This document shows positions 33,026 to 44,874 of a stretch of DNA of 64,000 nt, one piece after another (positions within the stretch are counted from its first letter, which is position 1; every line of letters begins with the position of its first letter). The position numbers and the translations under genes were made by a program. Under the pieces are notes generated by a model. That model saw nothing but the letters and a program-made list of their open reading frames with translations. It was not told the origin of the DNA and made no database searches. Location: positions 1 to 64,000 of the forward strand of contig NZ_KB908319.1 in the NCBI RefSeq assembly GCF_000382385.1. Direction: 5' to 3'. The stretch is from Segatella maculosa DSM 19339 = JCM 15638. Lineage in GTDB: Bacteria; Bacteroidota; Bacteroidia; Bacteroidales; Bacteroidaceae.

Positions 33026-34777
33026 ATGAAACTATATAAACTATCTCTTGCCCTTGTGTTGGGGCTTGGCATGCTTGCTTCTTGTGGCGATAAATTAGAG
33101 TTGGTGAACCCCAATCAGCAGACAACGGGAACCTTTGGCTTTAATGCAGACGACTTGGAAGAGAGCGTCATAGCGGCTTATAACCATATTCGTATGGAAG
33201 GCTCTTATGCTCGTGTGGGATATATGATTGATGTATGCCGAGGTGATGAGGCATGGAACTCATCACAGGTTTGGTATCTTCCATTCGACGATTTGAATGC
33301 ACCAGTGACGCATGACATTTCGTTTTGGCCTTGGCGTGAATGGTATTACACCATTAATGTGTGTAATTTCGGCATCTCGCGTTGTGGGGATAATGATGCG
33401 GTTTTAAGTGAGAGAATGCGCCGTATCAAGGGGCAGATACTTTTCCTTCGTGCATTGTCTTATTACAACCTTGTCGGATATTATCAGAATCCACCGTTGA
33501 TTACCGACTATGCCGGCTATTCTACGTTGGATGGTCTTTATGGAAAGAACAGTTCGTATGACGAGGTCTTGGACCAAGTGGAAAAGGATTTCCAAGAGGC
33601 TATGACTTTACTTCCGTCACGTGATGCCGGTGGAGAGTGGGCCGGTGGACGTGCTACGAGTGGTGCAGCAGCCGGATATTACGCCCGCACTTTGATGCAA
33701 CGCCATAAGTATAGCGAGGCTCTTGCGGTGCTGAAAGATATCATTGGTAGGAAATATGGCACTTACAAGCTGATGCCCAACTATGGAGATAATTTCCGGG
33801 AAGGCTCGCAATATGAGAACAATGCCGAGAGTTTGTTTGAAGTTCAGTTCTTGGATAAAGACTCACAGGGAACGGATGATGAGTGGACGCCTGTTAATAC
33901 GAGTGTCAATGCCACACAAGGCTCAGCGATAGAAAGCAACTTTGCTCCTGGTGTTTATGGTGGTTGGGCAGATGTTTCGGCCTCACCTTGGCTCTATCAA
34001 CTGTTTAAGCAGGAGCGAACAATCAAGGGTAAGCTTGATCCTCGCCTTTATTGGACTATCGGAACGTATGAAACTGATTGGGAAGGATTTGAGAATGGCA
34101 ATGTAGGCTATACCAAACCAATGACTGCAACAGATACAGTGGTGACCAATAATAATAATGGTGGACTGCCAATCGCAAAGAATACCAATATGCGTACAGG
34201 GCTTTATGATAAGGTTGTGACTGGCTTGCACGATGGTATTAACTTACGCTTGATGCGCTATTCTGATGTGCTCTTGCGTGCTGCCGAATGTGAGAACGAG
34301 GTGAATGGACCTACGCAACAGGCGATTGATTGGATTAACCAAGTACGTCAACGTGTAGGATTAGTAGGTCTGAAATTAGCCGATTTCCCCACAGCGGATA
34401 AGTTGTTTGAGCAGATTGCCAACGTAGAACGCCCGAAAGAATTCGGCTGTGAGTTCGGTCGTGGCTTTGATTTGATACGCTGGGGCTTCTTCTATAGCGC
34501 AGACAGATTACTGCAATTGAAAGAACACGGCACGTTCCGTCGCTCCGTTCATCATGCTAAAGATGCCGTCAGTTATACGCAAGTGGGCATTGATCCAGAA
34601 CTGAAAAGCTCTTACGATACCTATGCTCAAGGGCATGAGTTCTTGCCAATAGTTCAGTCATTGACAAATAAGAATCCAAATTTGGATGGTAATTCGGCCA
34701 ATTATGGCAGTAATAACGCCACTTATTTCCAGGGAAAGGGCTGGACAGTTCGTCCTGTTGTAAGTCTTGGCCATTAA
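33026..34777 (+). CDS. SusD-like surface glycan-binding lipoprotein
   Basis: 583 aa, with signal peptide and lipobox (GMLASCGDK). It has the SusD/RagB layout: an N-terminal TPR-like helical part (FLRALSYYNLVGYYQNPPLI near 140), central variable loops, and C-terminal motifs LRLMRYSDVLLRAAECENE and RPKEFGCEFGRGFDLIRWG. It forms the lid over the SusC channel and captures glycans at the cell surface. Located between susC and a third surface lipoprotein gene. Confidence 0.94.
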   Translation: MKLYKLSLALVLGLGMLASCGDKLELVNPNQQTTGTFGFNADDLEESVIAAYNHIRMEGSYARVGYMIDVCRGDEAWNSSQVWYLPFDDLNAPVTHDISFWPWREWYYTINVCNFGISRCGDNDAVLSERMRRIKGQILFLRALSYYNLVGYYQNPPLITDYAGYSTLDGLYGKNSSYDEVLDQVEKDFQEAMTLLPSRDAGGEWAGGRATSGAAAGYYARTLMQRHKYSEALAVLKDIIGRKYGTYKLMPNYGDNFREGSQYENNAESLFEVQFLDKDSQGTDDEWTPVNTSVNATQGSAIESNFAPGVYGGWADVSASPWLYQLFKQERTIKGKLDPRLYWTIGTYETDWEGFENGNVGYTKPMTATDTVVTNNNNGGLPIAKNTNMRTGLYDKVVTGLHDGINLRLMRYSDVLLRAAECENEVNGPTQQAIDWINQVRQRVGLVGLKLADFPTADKLFEQIANVERPKEFGCEFGRGFDLIRWGFFYSADRLLQLKEHGTFRRSVHHAKDAVSYTQVGIDPELKSSYDTYAQGHEFLPIVQSLTNKNPNLDGNSANYGSNNATYFQGKGWTVRPVVSLGH

Positions 34778-34814
34778 GTTGTTAGCTATTCATTCATTTC
34801 AAAAAACCAAACGT

Positions 34815-36587
34815 ATGAAATATATTCATCAAATAAAGTCAGTCATATTTCTGGCTGTTATGGGCTTGCTGACATTGACAGGTTGCGAGGGTGGCGACCT
34901 TTATAATGTTAATGCACCCGATTGGATTTCCCAGAAAATAGATTCTATCAATAAGTCTAAGCAGAACACGGGAGAGGAAGTACTCGTTGGAATGCAGGAA
35001 GATGTGTATTCTATTGGGGCAAAAGACTTCACTTCGGGCTTTTGGCAACAGTTCTCAAAGTATTATGTTATACCCGAAAATACGAAGTGGAACGCTGTGT
35101 TTAATTTGAACATAAACCCTAATGACAATACCTATTACAAGAACTTCGCTTTGATCATCACAAATGATGTTGACCGCGGAGGAACAGGCTATTCGGAGTA
35201 TGGTGCCATTCGCTTCGATGCCACGGGCGACTCGGCTAAGTTCAACTCGCAGTGGGGCGGACTCTATTTCAAGTACACCAAGAGCACGCTACTGCTTTCG
35301 CCCGTTGACAACAAAGACGAGAAAGTACAGCAATTAGGTGGAAAGATTACGCTGACAGTAGACCGTTCACGCCCCGACACGTTCTTGGTGAAGCTCACCA
35401 ACGGCACCGTCACGAAGACATTCACCCAGCCTTACAAATTGGCTAATCGCAATGCTGATGCCTCTAATCATAACATACGGTGCTTCTTGTGTCCTGAAGG
35501 CTCTTATATCGACTTCCTACAAACGAATGTCGTTCCTATCGGTGGCTTGACTTCTGCCAAGGATAAGGCACCCCTTTCGATGACATTGCAGAACGTGCCC
35601 GACGAGGTTGACGAGGGAACGACACTCAATGCCGCCATGGCCAACGTTTCGGCCACGGTGACGTATGAGGAAGGCGTGACCAAGGTTGTGCCGGCTTCCG
35701 AACTCTATTTCTCAGCTATTCCCGACATGACGACACTCGGCGAGAAGCAACTCGTCGCGATTTACAACAAGACTCTCAAAGGCGAGAATGCCGCACGGCC
35801 CATCGTCGCCAACGCAAAGTTCAATGTAGTTGAAAAGGTCAACGCCATCACTGTGACCCGGCAGCCGACGCGCACGCACTACTACTTCTACAATGTACCC
35901 GACATCAGCGGTCTTGCCACCCGCACGCTGGCTTTCGACAAAACCGGCCTCGAGGTTACGGCCACTTATGGTAACGGGCGGACGGCCGTTATGGCCAACG
36001 ACAAACTGACATTCTCGGCCATTCCCGCAAAGGTAGGTAGCCACACCGTGACCATCAAGACAGACAATGGTAAGACGGCCACCGTGGTCATTCGTGTCTC
36101 GGCCGCCATGCCCACTGCTACCGCCATTACGCCCGCCGTACTCGGCGCCACAGACAACTCCGGCGCATGGTGGTCGGTGCACACCGACAAGGTGAACGTC
36201 GGCGTGGGCCAAACGCGCATGGCCACCTTCACCAATCACAGCAGCAAGGCCAATAATTGGAATAACTTCGTCATTGTGCTTCGCGCAAGTGACAATTCCG
36301 AATATGCCGTGCTCCGTTCCGACAACTACGGCTGGGGAAATGGCTATGCCGCTTGTGCTCACGAGGGAACGCAGGGTGATTGGACTACATGGCGGACTGC
36401 GATGGACGGAGCGCGCGTCACGGTCTATGTGACCAATGTCAACAACGGCACGGCCGACGTGCAGGCCGTGATGCGAGGAACCGATGGGAAAACCTACACG
36501 CAATACTACTTCGGCGTGAACACCGTGAACCCTTCCGACCTCAACTTCGGTTTCACGATTGACAGTTGTCACTTGGTGTTCAATTAA
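34815..36587 (+). CDS. putative surface glycan-binding lipoprotein with Ig-like domains
   Basis: 590 aa. The ATG at 34815 gives a signal peptide with lipobox (TLTGCEGGD); the ORF start at 34767 lies inside the end of the SusD gene. An N-terminal beta domain (about 50-200) and the C-terminal domain (about 450-590) look alike (NFALIITND ... EYGAIRFD against NFVIVLRASDNSEYAVLRSD) and may be duplicated carbohydrate-binding modules. Two bacterial Ig-like domains sit between them (ATVTYEEGVTKVV, EVTATYGNGRTAV). The position after SusD is typical of a SusE/SGBP that binds glycan at the surface. No enzyme motif is seen. Confidence 0.82.
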   Translation: MKYIHQIKSVIFLAVMGLLTLTGCEGGDLYNVNAPDWISQKIDSINKSKQNTGEEVLVGMQEDVYSIGAKDFTSGFWQQFSKYYVIPENTKWNAVFNLNINPNDNTYYKNFALIITNDVDRGGTGYSEYGAIRFDATGDSAKFNSQWGGLYFKYTKSTLLLSPVDNKDEKVQQLGGKITLTVDRSRPDTFLVKLTNGTVTKTFTQPYKLANRNADASNHNIRCFLCPEGSYIDFLQTNVVPIGGLTSAKDKAPLSMTLQNVPDEVDEGTTLNAAMANVSATVTYEEGVTKVVPASELYFSAIPDMTTLGEKQLVAIYNKTLKGENAARPIVANAKFNVVEKVNAITVTRQPTRTHYYFYNVPDISGLATRTLAFDKTGLEVTATYGNGRTAVMANDKLTFSAIPAKVGSHTVTIKTDNGKTATVVIRVSAAMPTATAITPAVLGATDNSGAWWSVHTDKVNVGVGQTRMATFTNHSSKANNWNNFVIVLRASDNSEYAVLRSDNYGWGNGYAACAHEGTQGDWTTWRTAMDGARVTVYVTNVNNGTADVQAVMRGTDGKTYTQYYFGVNTVNPSDLNFGFTIDSCHLVFN

Positions 36588-36643
36588 ATCGAAACTTAAG
36601 CCGGAGCAGTTGTGCTACCCCTCGCGTCCCCCACTGATTTCAG

Positions 36644-36681
36644 AAACATCCCCATCTTTCTGAAAAAAGATCAGGATGTTT
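36644..36681 (+). terminator. terminator-like hairpin after the surface lipoprotein gene
   Basis: AAACATCC (36644-36651) pairs with GGATGTTT (36674-36681) with an inner ATCTTT/AAAGAT stem, followed by TTTAAAAAG. It probably ends or attenuates the susC-D-lipoprotein transcript. Confidence 0.55.
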
Positions 36682-36683
36682 TT

Positions 36684-36707
36684 AAAAAGAGACATAGCTC
36701 TCTTTTT
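36684..36707. terminator. second hairpin, in phase with array C
   Basis: A perfect stem, AAAAAGAGA and TCTCTTTTT, encloses CATAGC. The T run makes it a terminator candidate on both strands. It coincides with an array C unit. Confidence 0.6.
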
Positions 36708-36990
36708 AATCAGAGGCGGGTCTCGTTAAAATGAGAGGGGGATGTCACGAGTGCGAGACCCGGGTCTCAGCGACGTAAGACCCGGGTCTCACAGAATTCC
36801 GAGGCGGCACTCAATAAATTTCGACATAGCTCGGAACAAATTCCGAGGCGGCACGGAACGATTTTCGAGGCGGCACGGAACGATTTCCGACACGGCACGG
36901 AATTTTGCGAGAAGCGGCACGGAACGAAAAGCAATACGTGACGGACGTGGCGCAGGTGCTCCGCACAATCATCACATAACAGGAAAAAAT

Positions 36991-38622
36991 ATGAAAACAA
37001 ACAGCATGGTATGGATTTCCTTCCTCGCGGCCATGGCTTTCGCAGGCTGCAAGGAAGACGACAACATCGAGTATGAAAACCCCGGCAGCAAGGTCCAGAC
37101 CGACGTCACCGTGACCGACGGGCAGAATATGGCCGACGACTACACGCCGATTGCCGACTGGGGCAACCGCTTCAGGTGGAACTTGGCCAACGTGCACGAC
37201 CCGAGCGTGGTGCGGGCCGACGATGGTTATTATTACATGTATCAGACTGATGCCAGCTATGGCAATGCTCATGCAGGCGAAGGGCAGTCGCGCGGTCACT
37301 TCTACTGCCGCCGCTCGAAGGATCTTATCAATTGGGAGTTCATGGGACCGACGCTGCATGGCGTTCCGACCTGGGTGAAGTCGAAACTCAATAAGATACG
37401 GAAAGACATGGGACTTGCGCCTTCTTCGATAGATTTCCACAACCAAACGCAGTTCGGCTTCTGGGCACCTTGCGTGCGCCGCATCCGCCGAGACCTCTAT
37501 CGCATGTACTATGTCGTGACGCTTCCCGGGACAATCAATGGCGCAGGAACATGGAGCGAGCGTTGCTTTATTGGCCTGATGGAGACGTCAAATCCTGCCG
37601 ACATCGACACGTGGACAGACAAAGGCTACGTCATCACGAACTATTCCGACCGCGGGCTCGACTTTAAAGTCAATGCAACCGACTATGCTCGGTGTTATTT
37701 CAAGTATAATGCCATCGATCCGTCGCTGCTCATCAACGAGAAAGGCGAGCATTGGCTGATCTACGGTTCGTGGCACAGCGGCTTCGCAGCCCTGCAGCTC
37801 AATCCCGCAACGGGCAAGCCCTTGCATGCTTTGGGCAACCCTTGGGGCACGGAGAATGAGACGGCTTATGGCAAATTGATTTATACGCGTAAGTTTGGAG
37901 ACCGCTGGCAGGCAAGCGAAGCACCCGAGGTGGTCTGGCACGAGGGCTACTATTATCTCTTCATGGCCTACGATGAGTTATCCGTGGCCTATAATACTCG
38001 GGTGGTGCGTTCACGGAATATCGATGGTCCTTACTATGATATCACGGGGCGAGACGTCACTAATAGGGGCGGAGACGCCTATCCCATTCTGACACATCCG
38101 TATCGGTTCGGCAGCGACCACGGCTGGGTAGGCATCAGTCACTGCACCGTGTTCAACGATGGCAAGGGCAACTGGTATTATGCTTCACAGCAGCGGTTCC
38201 CCGAAAACTATAAGGGCAATGCGGGTAGCAACGCCTTAATGGTAGGCGGCGTGCGTGCCATCGTGTGGACGCCCGACGGTTGGCCGCTTGTACTTCCGGA
38301 GCGTTATGCCGGTATCGCACAGAAGACAATCACCGAGAGTGAGCTCCTTGGCGATTGGCAGCACATCAATCTGGTTTACAATTACAAGCGGCAAGACGCT
38401 TCCGTCAGTATGACTTTGGCTGCCAATCATACGGTGAAATCGGGTTGGAAGACCGGCAAGGCATGGCGTTTTGATGCTTCAAAGAATGTGCTGACAATAG
38501 ACAATGAACAATTCTACCTGCGGCGCGAACTCGACTGGGAGGCTAATCCGCGCAAGGCGACCATCGTGTATGTGGGACTGAGTTCGAATGGAAAGGCCAC
38601 CTATTGGGGAAAGAAAGTCTGA
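36991..38622 (+). CDS. GH43 endo-arabinanase-like lipoprotein
   Basis: 543 aa from ATG 36991, with a signal peptide and lipobox (MAFAGCKED). The ORF extends upstream into array C, and that part is spurious. The GH43 propeller has the catalytic base in NVHDPSVV, the second Asp in NAIDPSLL and the acid Glu in ASEAPEVV. It resembles arabinan endo-1,5-alpha-L-arabinosidases. A C-terminal domain (about 440-543, LLGDWQHINLVYNYKR) is lipocalin-like. Probably surface-anchored, cutting arabinan chains for SusC/D uptake. The next GH43 gene starts 4 bp after its stop. Confidence 0.87.
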   Translation: MKTNSMVWISFLAAMAFAGCKEDDNIEYENPGSKVQTDVTVTDGQNMADDYTPIADWGNRFRWNLANVHDPSVVRADDGYYYMYQTDASYGNAHAGEGQSRGHFYCRRSKDLINWEFMGPTLHGVPTWVKSKLNKIRKDMGLAPSSIDFHNQTQFGFWAPCVRRIRRDLYRMYYVVTLPGTINGAGTWSERCFIGLMETSNPADIDTWTDKGYVITNYSDRGLDFKVNATDYARCYFKYNAIDPSLLINEKGEHWLIYGSWHSGFAALQLNPATGKPLHALGNPWGTENETAYGKLIYTRKFGDRWQASEAPEVVWHEGYYYLFMAYDELSVAYNTRVVRSRNIDGPYYDITGRDVTNRGGDAYPILTHPYRFGSDHGWVGISHCTVFNDGKGNWYYASQQRFPENYKGNAGSNALMVGGVRAIVWTPDGWPLVLPERYAGIAQKTITESELLGDWQHINLVYNYKRQDASVSMTLAANHTVKSGWKTGKAWRFDASKNVLTIDNEQFYLRRELDWEANPRKATIVYVGLSSNGKATYWGKKV

Positions 38623-38626
38623 CGGA

Positions 38627-39658
38627 ATGGAAATCCGGACGAAACACATGTTTGCTATCGCAACCGCAAGGCTCGGAACGCTGTTTCGGGCCTGCATATT
38701 GCTTTATTCTACAGTGGCCTTCGGGCAGCAGTCTCCTGATGTTTTTACCGTTGATACACCGTTTGTGCACGACCCCGTGATGGCCGTCGAGGACGGAATC
38801 TACTACCTTTACGGCACAGGGAACGGCATCAGCCGGTACACTTCTCGTGATTTTAAGCACTGGACGGGCTACCGTAGCGGTGTGATGACAGTTATTCCGC
38901 AGTGGACACGCGACTCCGTTCCCGGCTTTACGCAGCACGTTTGGGCTCCCGATATCATCCAGTTCAACGGCCGTTGGTACATGACTTATTCGTGCTCCAC
39001 ATTCGGAAAGAACACGTCGGCTATCGGGTTGCTCTCTAAGTCATTGCTCGCCGCCGATGAACCGTGGCGCGATGAAGGCTGCGTCATCGCATCTCGCGTG
39101 GGCCGCGACAATTGGAACGCCATCGATCCCAATATCGTTATAGACGAGCAGAGCAGGCCTTGGCTCGCGTTCGGTTCCTTTTGGGATGGCATTCAGCTCG
39201 TTCGCCTTGATAGTTCACTCCATGTTGCTCATGGAGCACGTCCATTCACGATTGCTCGCCGCTATGCTCCAACCGACCAAAATGTCGCAGATAATCCTAC
39301 TTCACGCGATGCCGGACCGAACGCTATCGAGGCCCCTTTCATCTATTATCATCGGGGTTGGTATTATCTTTTCGTGAGTTGGGATTATTGTTGTCAAGGT
39401 ATGAAGAGCACCTATCGCATTGCCGTGGGCCGAAGTCGGCAAACCATAGGGCCTTATCTCGACCGTAGTGGGCGTGATATGCTCAAAGGTGGTGGCGACA
39501 TTGTGCTCGAAGGCGACAAAAAAACGTATGAGGCCGTGGGGCATTGTGCCGTCTACACGGTCAAAGGCAAACCTATCATGATTTGCCATGGCTATAGCAT
39601 AGAGAAAGAAGGTGCGTCGGTATTGGTGAAAAAAAAGTTGCTCCCCCTCATCCCCTAA
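38627..39658 (+). CDS. GH43 arabinan endo-1,5-alpha-L-arabinosidase
   Basis: 343 aa from ATG 38627 (MEIRTKHMF); an inner ATG at 38648 is an alternative. It has an uncleaved or cleavable hydrophobic N-terminus ending near AFGQQ. It is a compact single-domain GH43 with FVHDPVMA, NAIDPNIV and NAIEAPFI holding the three acidic catalytic residues, and HVWAPDII. The length and motifs match bacterial arabinanases. Probably periplasmic, processing imported arabino-oligosaccharides made by the lipoprotein encoded just upstream. Last gene of the locus. Confidence 0.88.
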   Translation: MEIRTKHMFAIATARLGTLFRACILLYSTVAFGQQSPDVFTVDTPFVHDPVMAVEDGIYYLYGTGNGISRYTSRDFKHWTGYRSGVMTVIPQWTRDSVPGFTQHVWAPDIIQFNGRWYMTYSCSTFGKNTSAIGLLSKSLLAADEPWRDEGCVIASRVGRDNWNAIDPNIVIDEQSRPWLAFGSFWDGIQLVRLDSSLHVAHGARPFTIARRYAPTDQNVADNPTSRDAGPNAIEAPFIYYHRGWYYLFVSWDYCCQGMKSTYRIAVGRSRQTIGPYLDRSGRDMLKGGGDIVLEGDKKTYEAVGHCAVYTVKGKPIMICHGYSIEKEGASVLVKKKLLPLIP

Positions 39659-39777
39659 CGCGCTCTCCGCCCCTACAAAAGAATGGAAGTAACTGCTTCT
39701 CCCAGGTCTTCTTCCTCAAGGAGACTGCAGAAGGAACTAACGCTTTCATCAGCTGTAAGCTAAAGACTGCTCTTTGC

Positions 39778-39789
39778 GCAAACGTTTGC
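39778..39789. promoter_or_regulatory. LacI-type operator candidate
   Basis: GCAAACGTTTGC is a perfect 12-bp palindrome with the central CG typical of LacI-family operators. It lies about 55 bp before the -7 element of the starch operon, a position suited to an activator or roadblock. No LacI-family gene is in the window. Confidence 0.6.
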
Positions 39790-39844
39790 ATCATTATTTC
39801 GTGTTTTTATCATATTCGTGGGAACCAACTTACTACTAAATTGC

Positions 39845-39852
39845 TATCTTTA
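39845..39852 (+). promoter_or_regulatory. -7 box of the starch operon
   Basis: TATCTTTA differs from TAnnTTTG at the last base. It is 21 bp before the malQ ATG. No clear -33 is seen, which would fit regulated transcription. Confidence 0.5.
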
Positions 39853-39873
39853 CCGGGAATAACTAAACACCGT

Positions 39874-42573
39874 ATGAAACTGACTTTTAATATAAACTAC
39901 GACACTGTATTCGGCGAAGAAGTATTGCTGAATATCGTAGAGACTGACAGTAAAGGAACAAAGAAGACCTCCCAGTTCAGAATGAATAACCGCGATGGCA
40001 AGCACTGGTGGTATGAGTTGAACCGCAAAGAGGCGCCCCTCAACACCTCGCTCGACTATTATTACAGCGTCGACTGCGATTGGGCAGACAGCCGTCACGA
40101 GTGGCTTACCGAGACACATCGCTTGGAACTCAGTGCCGTTAAGGGCAGGGAATATACTGTTTACGACCATTGGGCCGACGTTCCCGAGGATTCCTATCTC
40201 TACAGTTCGGCTTTTACGGAGTGTGTAAATCGCCGTCCTTTGCCTTCCATTCGCCCTTCGGCTTACGACAAGACGGTGCGCCTCATCGTGCGTGCACCGC
40301 AGCTTCGCACATTCGAACAGCTTGCTGTGGTCGGTAAACCCAAGTCAATGGGTGCATGGGATGTGTTCAAGGCACTGCCCATGTATGAGCATAATTACAA
40401 TGAGTGGATTGTAGATCTCAACGTTGAAACCTTGGATGGCGAGGTTCTTGAATTCAAGTTTGCTGCGCTCAACACGGCAGACAAACAACATCCACTGTGG
40501 GAAACAGGCATGAACCGAGAGATACATCTGCCCGAAATCAAGAATGGTGAGGTGGTTGTCTACGAACTTTCGCAGGCTTTCTTCGATATCTGCAATCGCA
40601 AATTGGCCGGAACGTTAGTGCCTGTCTTCTCACTTCGTTCAAAGACAAGCTATGGTATCGGCGACTTTGGCGACCTGAAACAGATGATAGATTGGGTGGC
40701 TGTGACCCATCAACGCGTGCTCCAGGTGTTGCCTATCAACGACACAACGACCACACATACATGGACAGATTCCTATCCATACAGCTGTATCAGCATCTTT
40801 GCTCTGCATCCGCAGTATGCAGATCTGAGGCAGCTGCCACCATTGAAAGACGGAAAGAAAAGCAATGATTTTGAGGCTTTACGCCAGGAACTCAATGCTT
40901 TGAAGCAGATAGATTATGAGCGTGTGAACGATGCCAAGCAGAAATATCTGCATGAAATCTATCAGCAGGAGGGTAAAGAGATGCTCAAGAGCAGGGCTTT
41001 CAAACAGTTCTTTGCCGACAGCGAGCAGTGGCTTGTGCCCTATGCGCAGTATTGTTATTTGCGAGATAAATACGGTAAGGCCGACTTTTCAACGTGGCCT
41101 GACCACCAAGTGTGGAACGAAAAAGAACGCAAACAGCTCTCCACGCCGTCGTCAAAAGAATATAAAGAAGTGGAATTCTTCTATTTCGTGCAGTTTGTTT
41201 TGAACCAGCAAATGGAGGCTGTTCATGCCTATGCGCGTGAGAAAGGCGTCATTCTGAAGGGCGATATCCCTATTGGCGTCAATCGAAATGGCTGCGATGT
41301 GTGGATGGAACCGAAGTATTTCAACCTCAACGGACAGGCCGGTGCACCGCCTGATGACTTCTCTGTGAACGGACAAAACTGGGGATTTCCCACGTATAAC
41401 TGGGATGAAATGGTGAAAGACGGCTGTAAGTGGTGGGTACGTCGCTTCCAGAACATGAATAAGTACTTTGATGCTTACCGCATAGACCATGTGCTTGGCT
41501 TCTTCCGTATATGGGAAATTCCGTCTGATGCCGTGCATGGTTTGCTCGGACAGTTTGCCCCATCGCTTGGCATGTCGCGTGAAGAAATCGAAGGTTATGG
41601 CCTGCATTTCCTTGAAGATCAGTTCACCAAGCCGTTTATCAGCGATTGGATTATTGACCGTGTATTCCATGAACGCGCTGCAGAAGTGAAGCAGCGGTTC
41701 CTCAACCACACACATGACGACATCTATGAGCTGAAGCCCGAGTTCAGCACCCAACGCAAAGTGGAAGCTGCCTTTGAGGGAAAGACCTCGGATGCCGATA
41801 TCTGGTTGCGCGACGGTCTTTATGCCTTGATCAGCAATGTGCTCTTCGTGCGCGACCGTAAAGACCCGAATAAGTTCCACCCACGCATCAGTGCGCAGTT
41901 CGACTTCACGTATGAAGCACTCTATGACAGCGATAAGGCAGTCTTCAACCGCATATATAATGACTACTATTATCGTCGCAATAACCAGTTCTGGTATCGT
42001 GAGGCCATGAAGAAATTGCCTAAGCTTGTGCAGGCAACGCGCATGCTTGTGTGTGCTGAAGACCTTGGTATGGTGCCCGATTGTGTGCCATGGGTGATGA
42101 ACAATCTCAAGATATTGAGCCTCGAGCTGCAGAGTATGCCGAAGGATCCTCATGTGAGATTTGGTTACTTGGGCAGCAATCCTTATCGTTCGGTATGCAC
42201 CATTTCAAGCCATGACATGCCTACACTGCGTCAGTGGTGGGACGAGGATTTCGAGCGTACACAGGCTTATTACAACAGCATGCTCTATCGGGGTGGGGCA
42301 GCTCCTCACCCACTTCCGGGCTGGTTGGCACGTGATATTGTCGGCCGTCACCTGATGTCTCCGAGCATGCTTTGCATCCTTTCCGTGCAGGATTGGTTGG
42401 CAATTGACGAGAAACTGCGCCTTGCCGACCAGAATGCGGAGCGCATTAACATCCCTGCAAACCCTAAACATTACTGGCGTTATCGCATGCATGTGAGCAT
42501 TGAAGACCTCATGCAGAATACTGATTTCCGCGAGAATGTGACCGAACTTGTGTGTCAGTCGGGCAGGGAATAG
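39874..42573 (+). CDS. malQ: 4-alpha-glucanotransferase, DPE2-like
   Basis: 899-aa cytoplasmic amylomaltase of GH77. The ATG at 39874 follows a -7 box; the TTG start of the ORF is rejected. Two N-terminal starch-binding CBM20-like domains (about 1-120 and 125-250; RLIVRAPQLRTFEQLAVVGKPKSMGAWD) precede a GH77 barrel with an insertion, the layout of plant DPE2. Catalytic residues are in FDAYRIDHVLGFFR (nucleophile Asp), CAEDLGMVP (acid-base Glu) and SSHDMPTLRQWW. It transfers maltosyl or glucosyl units between maltodextrins. First gene of the starch operon. Confidence 0.94.
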   Translation: MKLTFNINYDTVFGEEVLLNIVETDSKGTKKTSQFRMNNRDGKHWWYELNRKEAPLNTSLDYYYSVDCDWADSRHEWLTETHRLELSAVKGREYTVYDHWADVPEDSYLYSSAFTECVNRRPLPSIRPSAYDKTVRLIVRAPQLRTFEQLAVVGKPKSMGAWDVFKALPMYEHNYNEWIVDLNVETLDGEVLEFKFAALNTADKQHPLWETGMNREIHLPEIKNGEVVVYELSQAFFDICNRKLAGTLVPVFSLRSKTSYGIGDFGDLKQMIDWVAVTHQRVLQVLPINDTTTTHTWTDSYPYSCISIFALHPQYADLRQLPPLKDGKKSNDFEALRQELNALKQIDYERVNDAKQKYLHEIYQQEGKEMLKSRAFKQFFADSEQWLVPYAQYCYLRDKYGKADFSTWPDHQVWNEKERKQLSTPSSKEYKEVEFFYFVQFVLNQQMEAVHAYAREKGVILKGDIPIGVNRNGCDVWMEPKYFNLNGQAGAPPDDFSVNGQNWGFPTYNWDEMVKDGCKWWVRRFQNMNKYFDAYRIDHVLGFFRIWEIPSDAVHGLLGQFAPSLGMSREEIEGYGLHFLEDQFTKPFISDWIIDRVFHERAAEVKQRFLNHTHDDIYELKPEFSTQRKVEAAFEGKTSDADIWLRDGLYALISNVLFVRDRKDPNKFHPRISAQFDFTYEALYDSDKAVFNRIYNDYYYRRNNQFWYREAMKKLPKLVQATRMLVCAEDLGMVPDCVPWVMNNLKILSLELQSMPKDPHVRFGYLGSNPYRSVCTISSHDMPTLRQWWDEDFERTQAYYNSMLYRGGAAPHPLPGWLARDIVGRHLMSPSMLCILSVQDWLAIDEKLRLADQNAERINIPANPKHYWRYRMHVSIEDLMQNTDFRENVTELVCQSGRE

Positions 42574-42605
42574 GCCTTTTGAATGGTAATCCTACGATAT
42601 CGACG

Positions 42606-42634
42606 GTGAGAGTCTGACACGAGTTGGCTCTCAC
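42606..42634 (+). terminator. hairpin between malQ and the GH97 gene
   Basis: GTGAGAG pairs with CTCTCAC around a 15-nt loop. No strong T run follows at once, so it may be an RNA processing or attenuation element rather than a full terminator. Confidence 0.35.
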
Positions 42635-42642
42635 TGCCTTGA

Positions 42643-44844
<2,202 letters not shown>

Positions 44845-44874
44845 GTAATTTTGATTTAACTGCACACCTAAACA

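Larger units (their letters stand above)
36602..36953. repeat. 22-bp-period array C filling the intergenic region
   Basis: The best units start every 22 bp from 36690 to 36932. Examples of cores are AGACCCGGGTCTC (36756, 36778), CGAGGCGGCACGG (36844, 36866) and CGACACGGCACGG (36888). Weaker in-phase units reach back to 36602. The units at 36690 and 36822 share GACATAGCTC although six periods apart, and those at 36668 and 36734 share GGATGT three periods apart. Many units have the arms TTCCG/CGGAA. This and two hairpins fill most of the 403-bp gap. Confidence 0.7.

Noticed and set aside
35712-36572. 286-aa minus-strand ORF rich in Gly, His and Val
   Set aside because: Antisense shadow of the surface lipoprotein gene; its composition follows the codon bias of the other strand.
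36742-36990. N-terminal extension of the GH43 lipoprotein
   Set aside because: It is a translation of array C. Starting at 36991 gives a proper lipoprotein signal peptide.
41152-42153. 333-aa minus-strand ORF
   Set aside because: Antisense to the catalytic GH77 part of malQ; no domain and no promoter.
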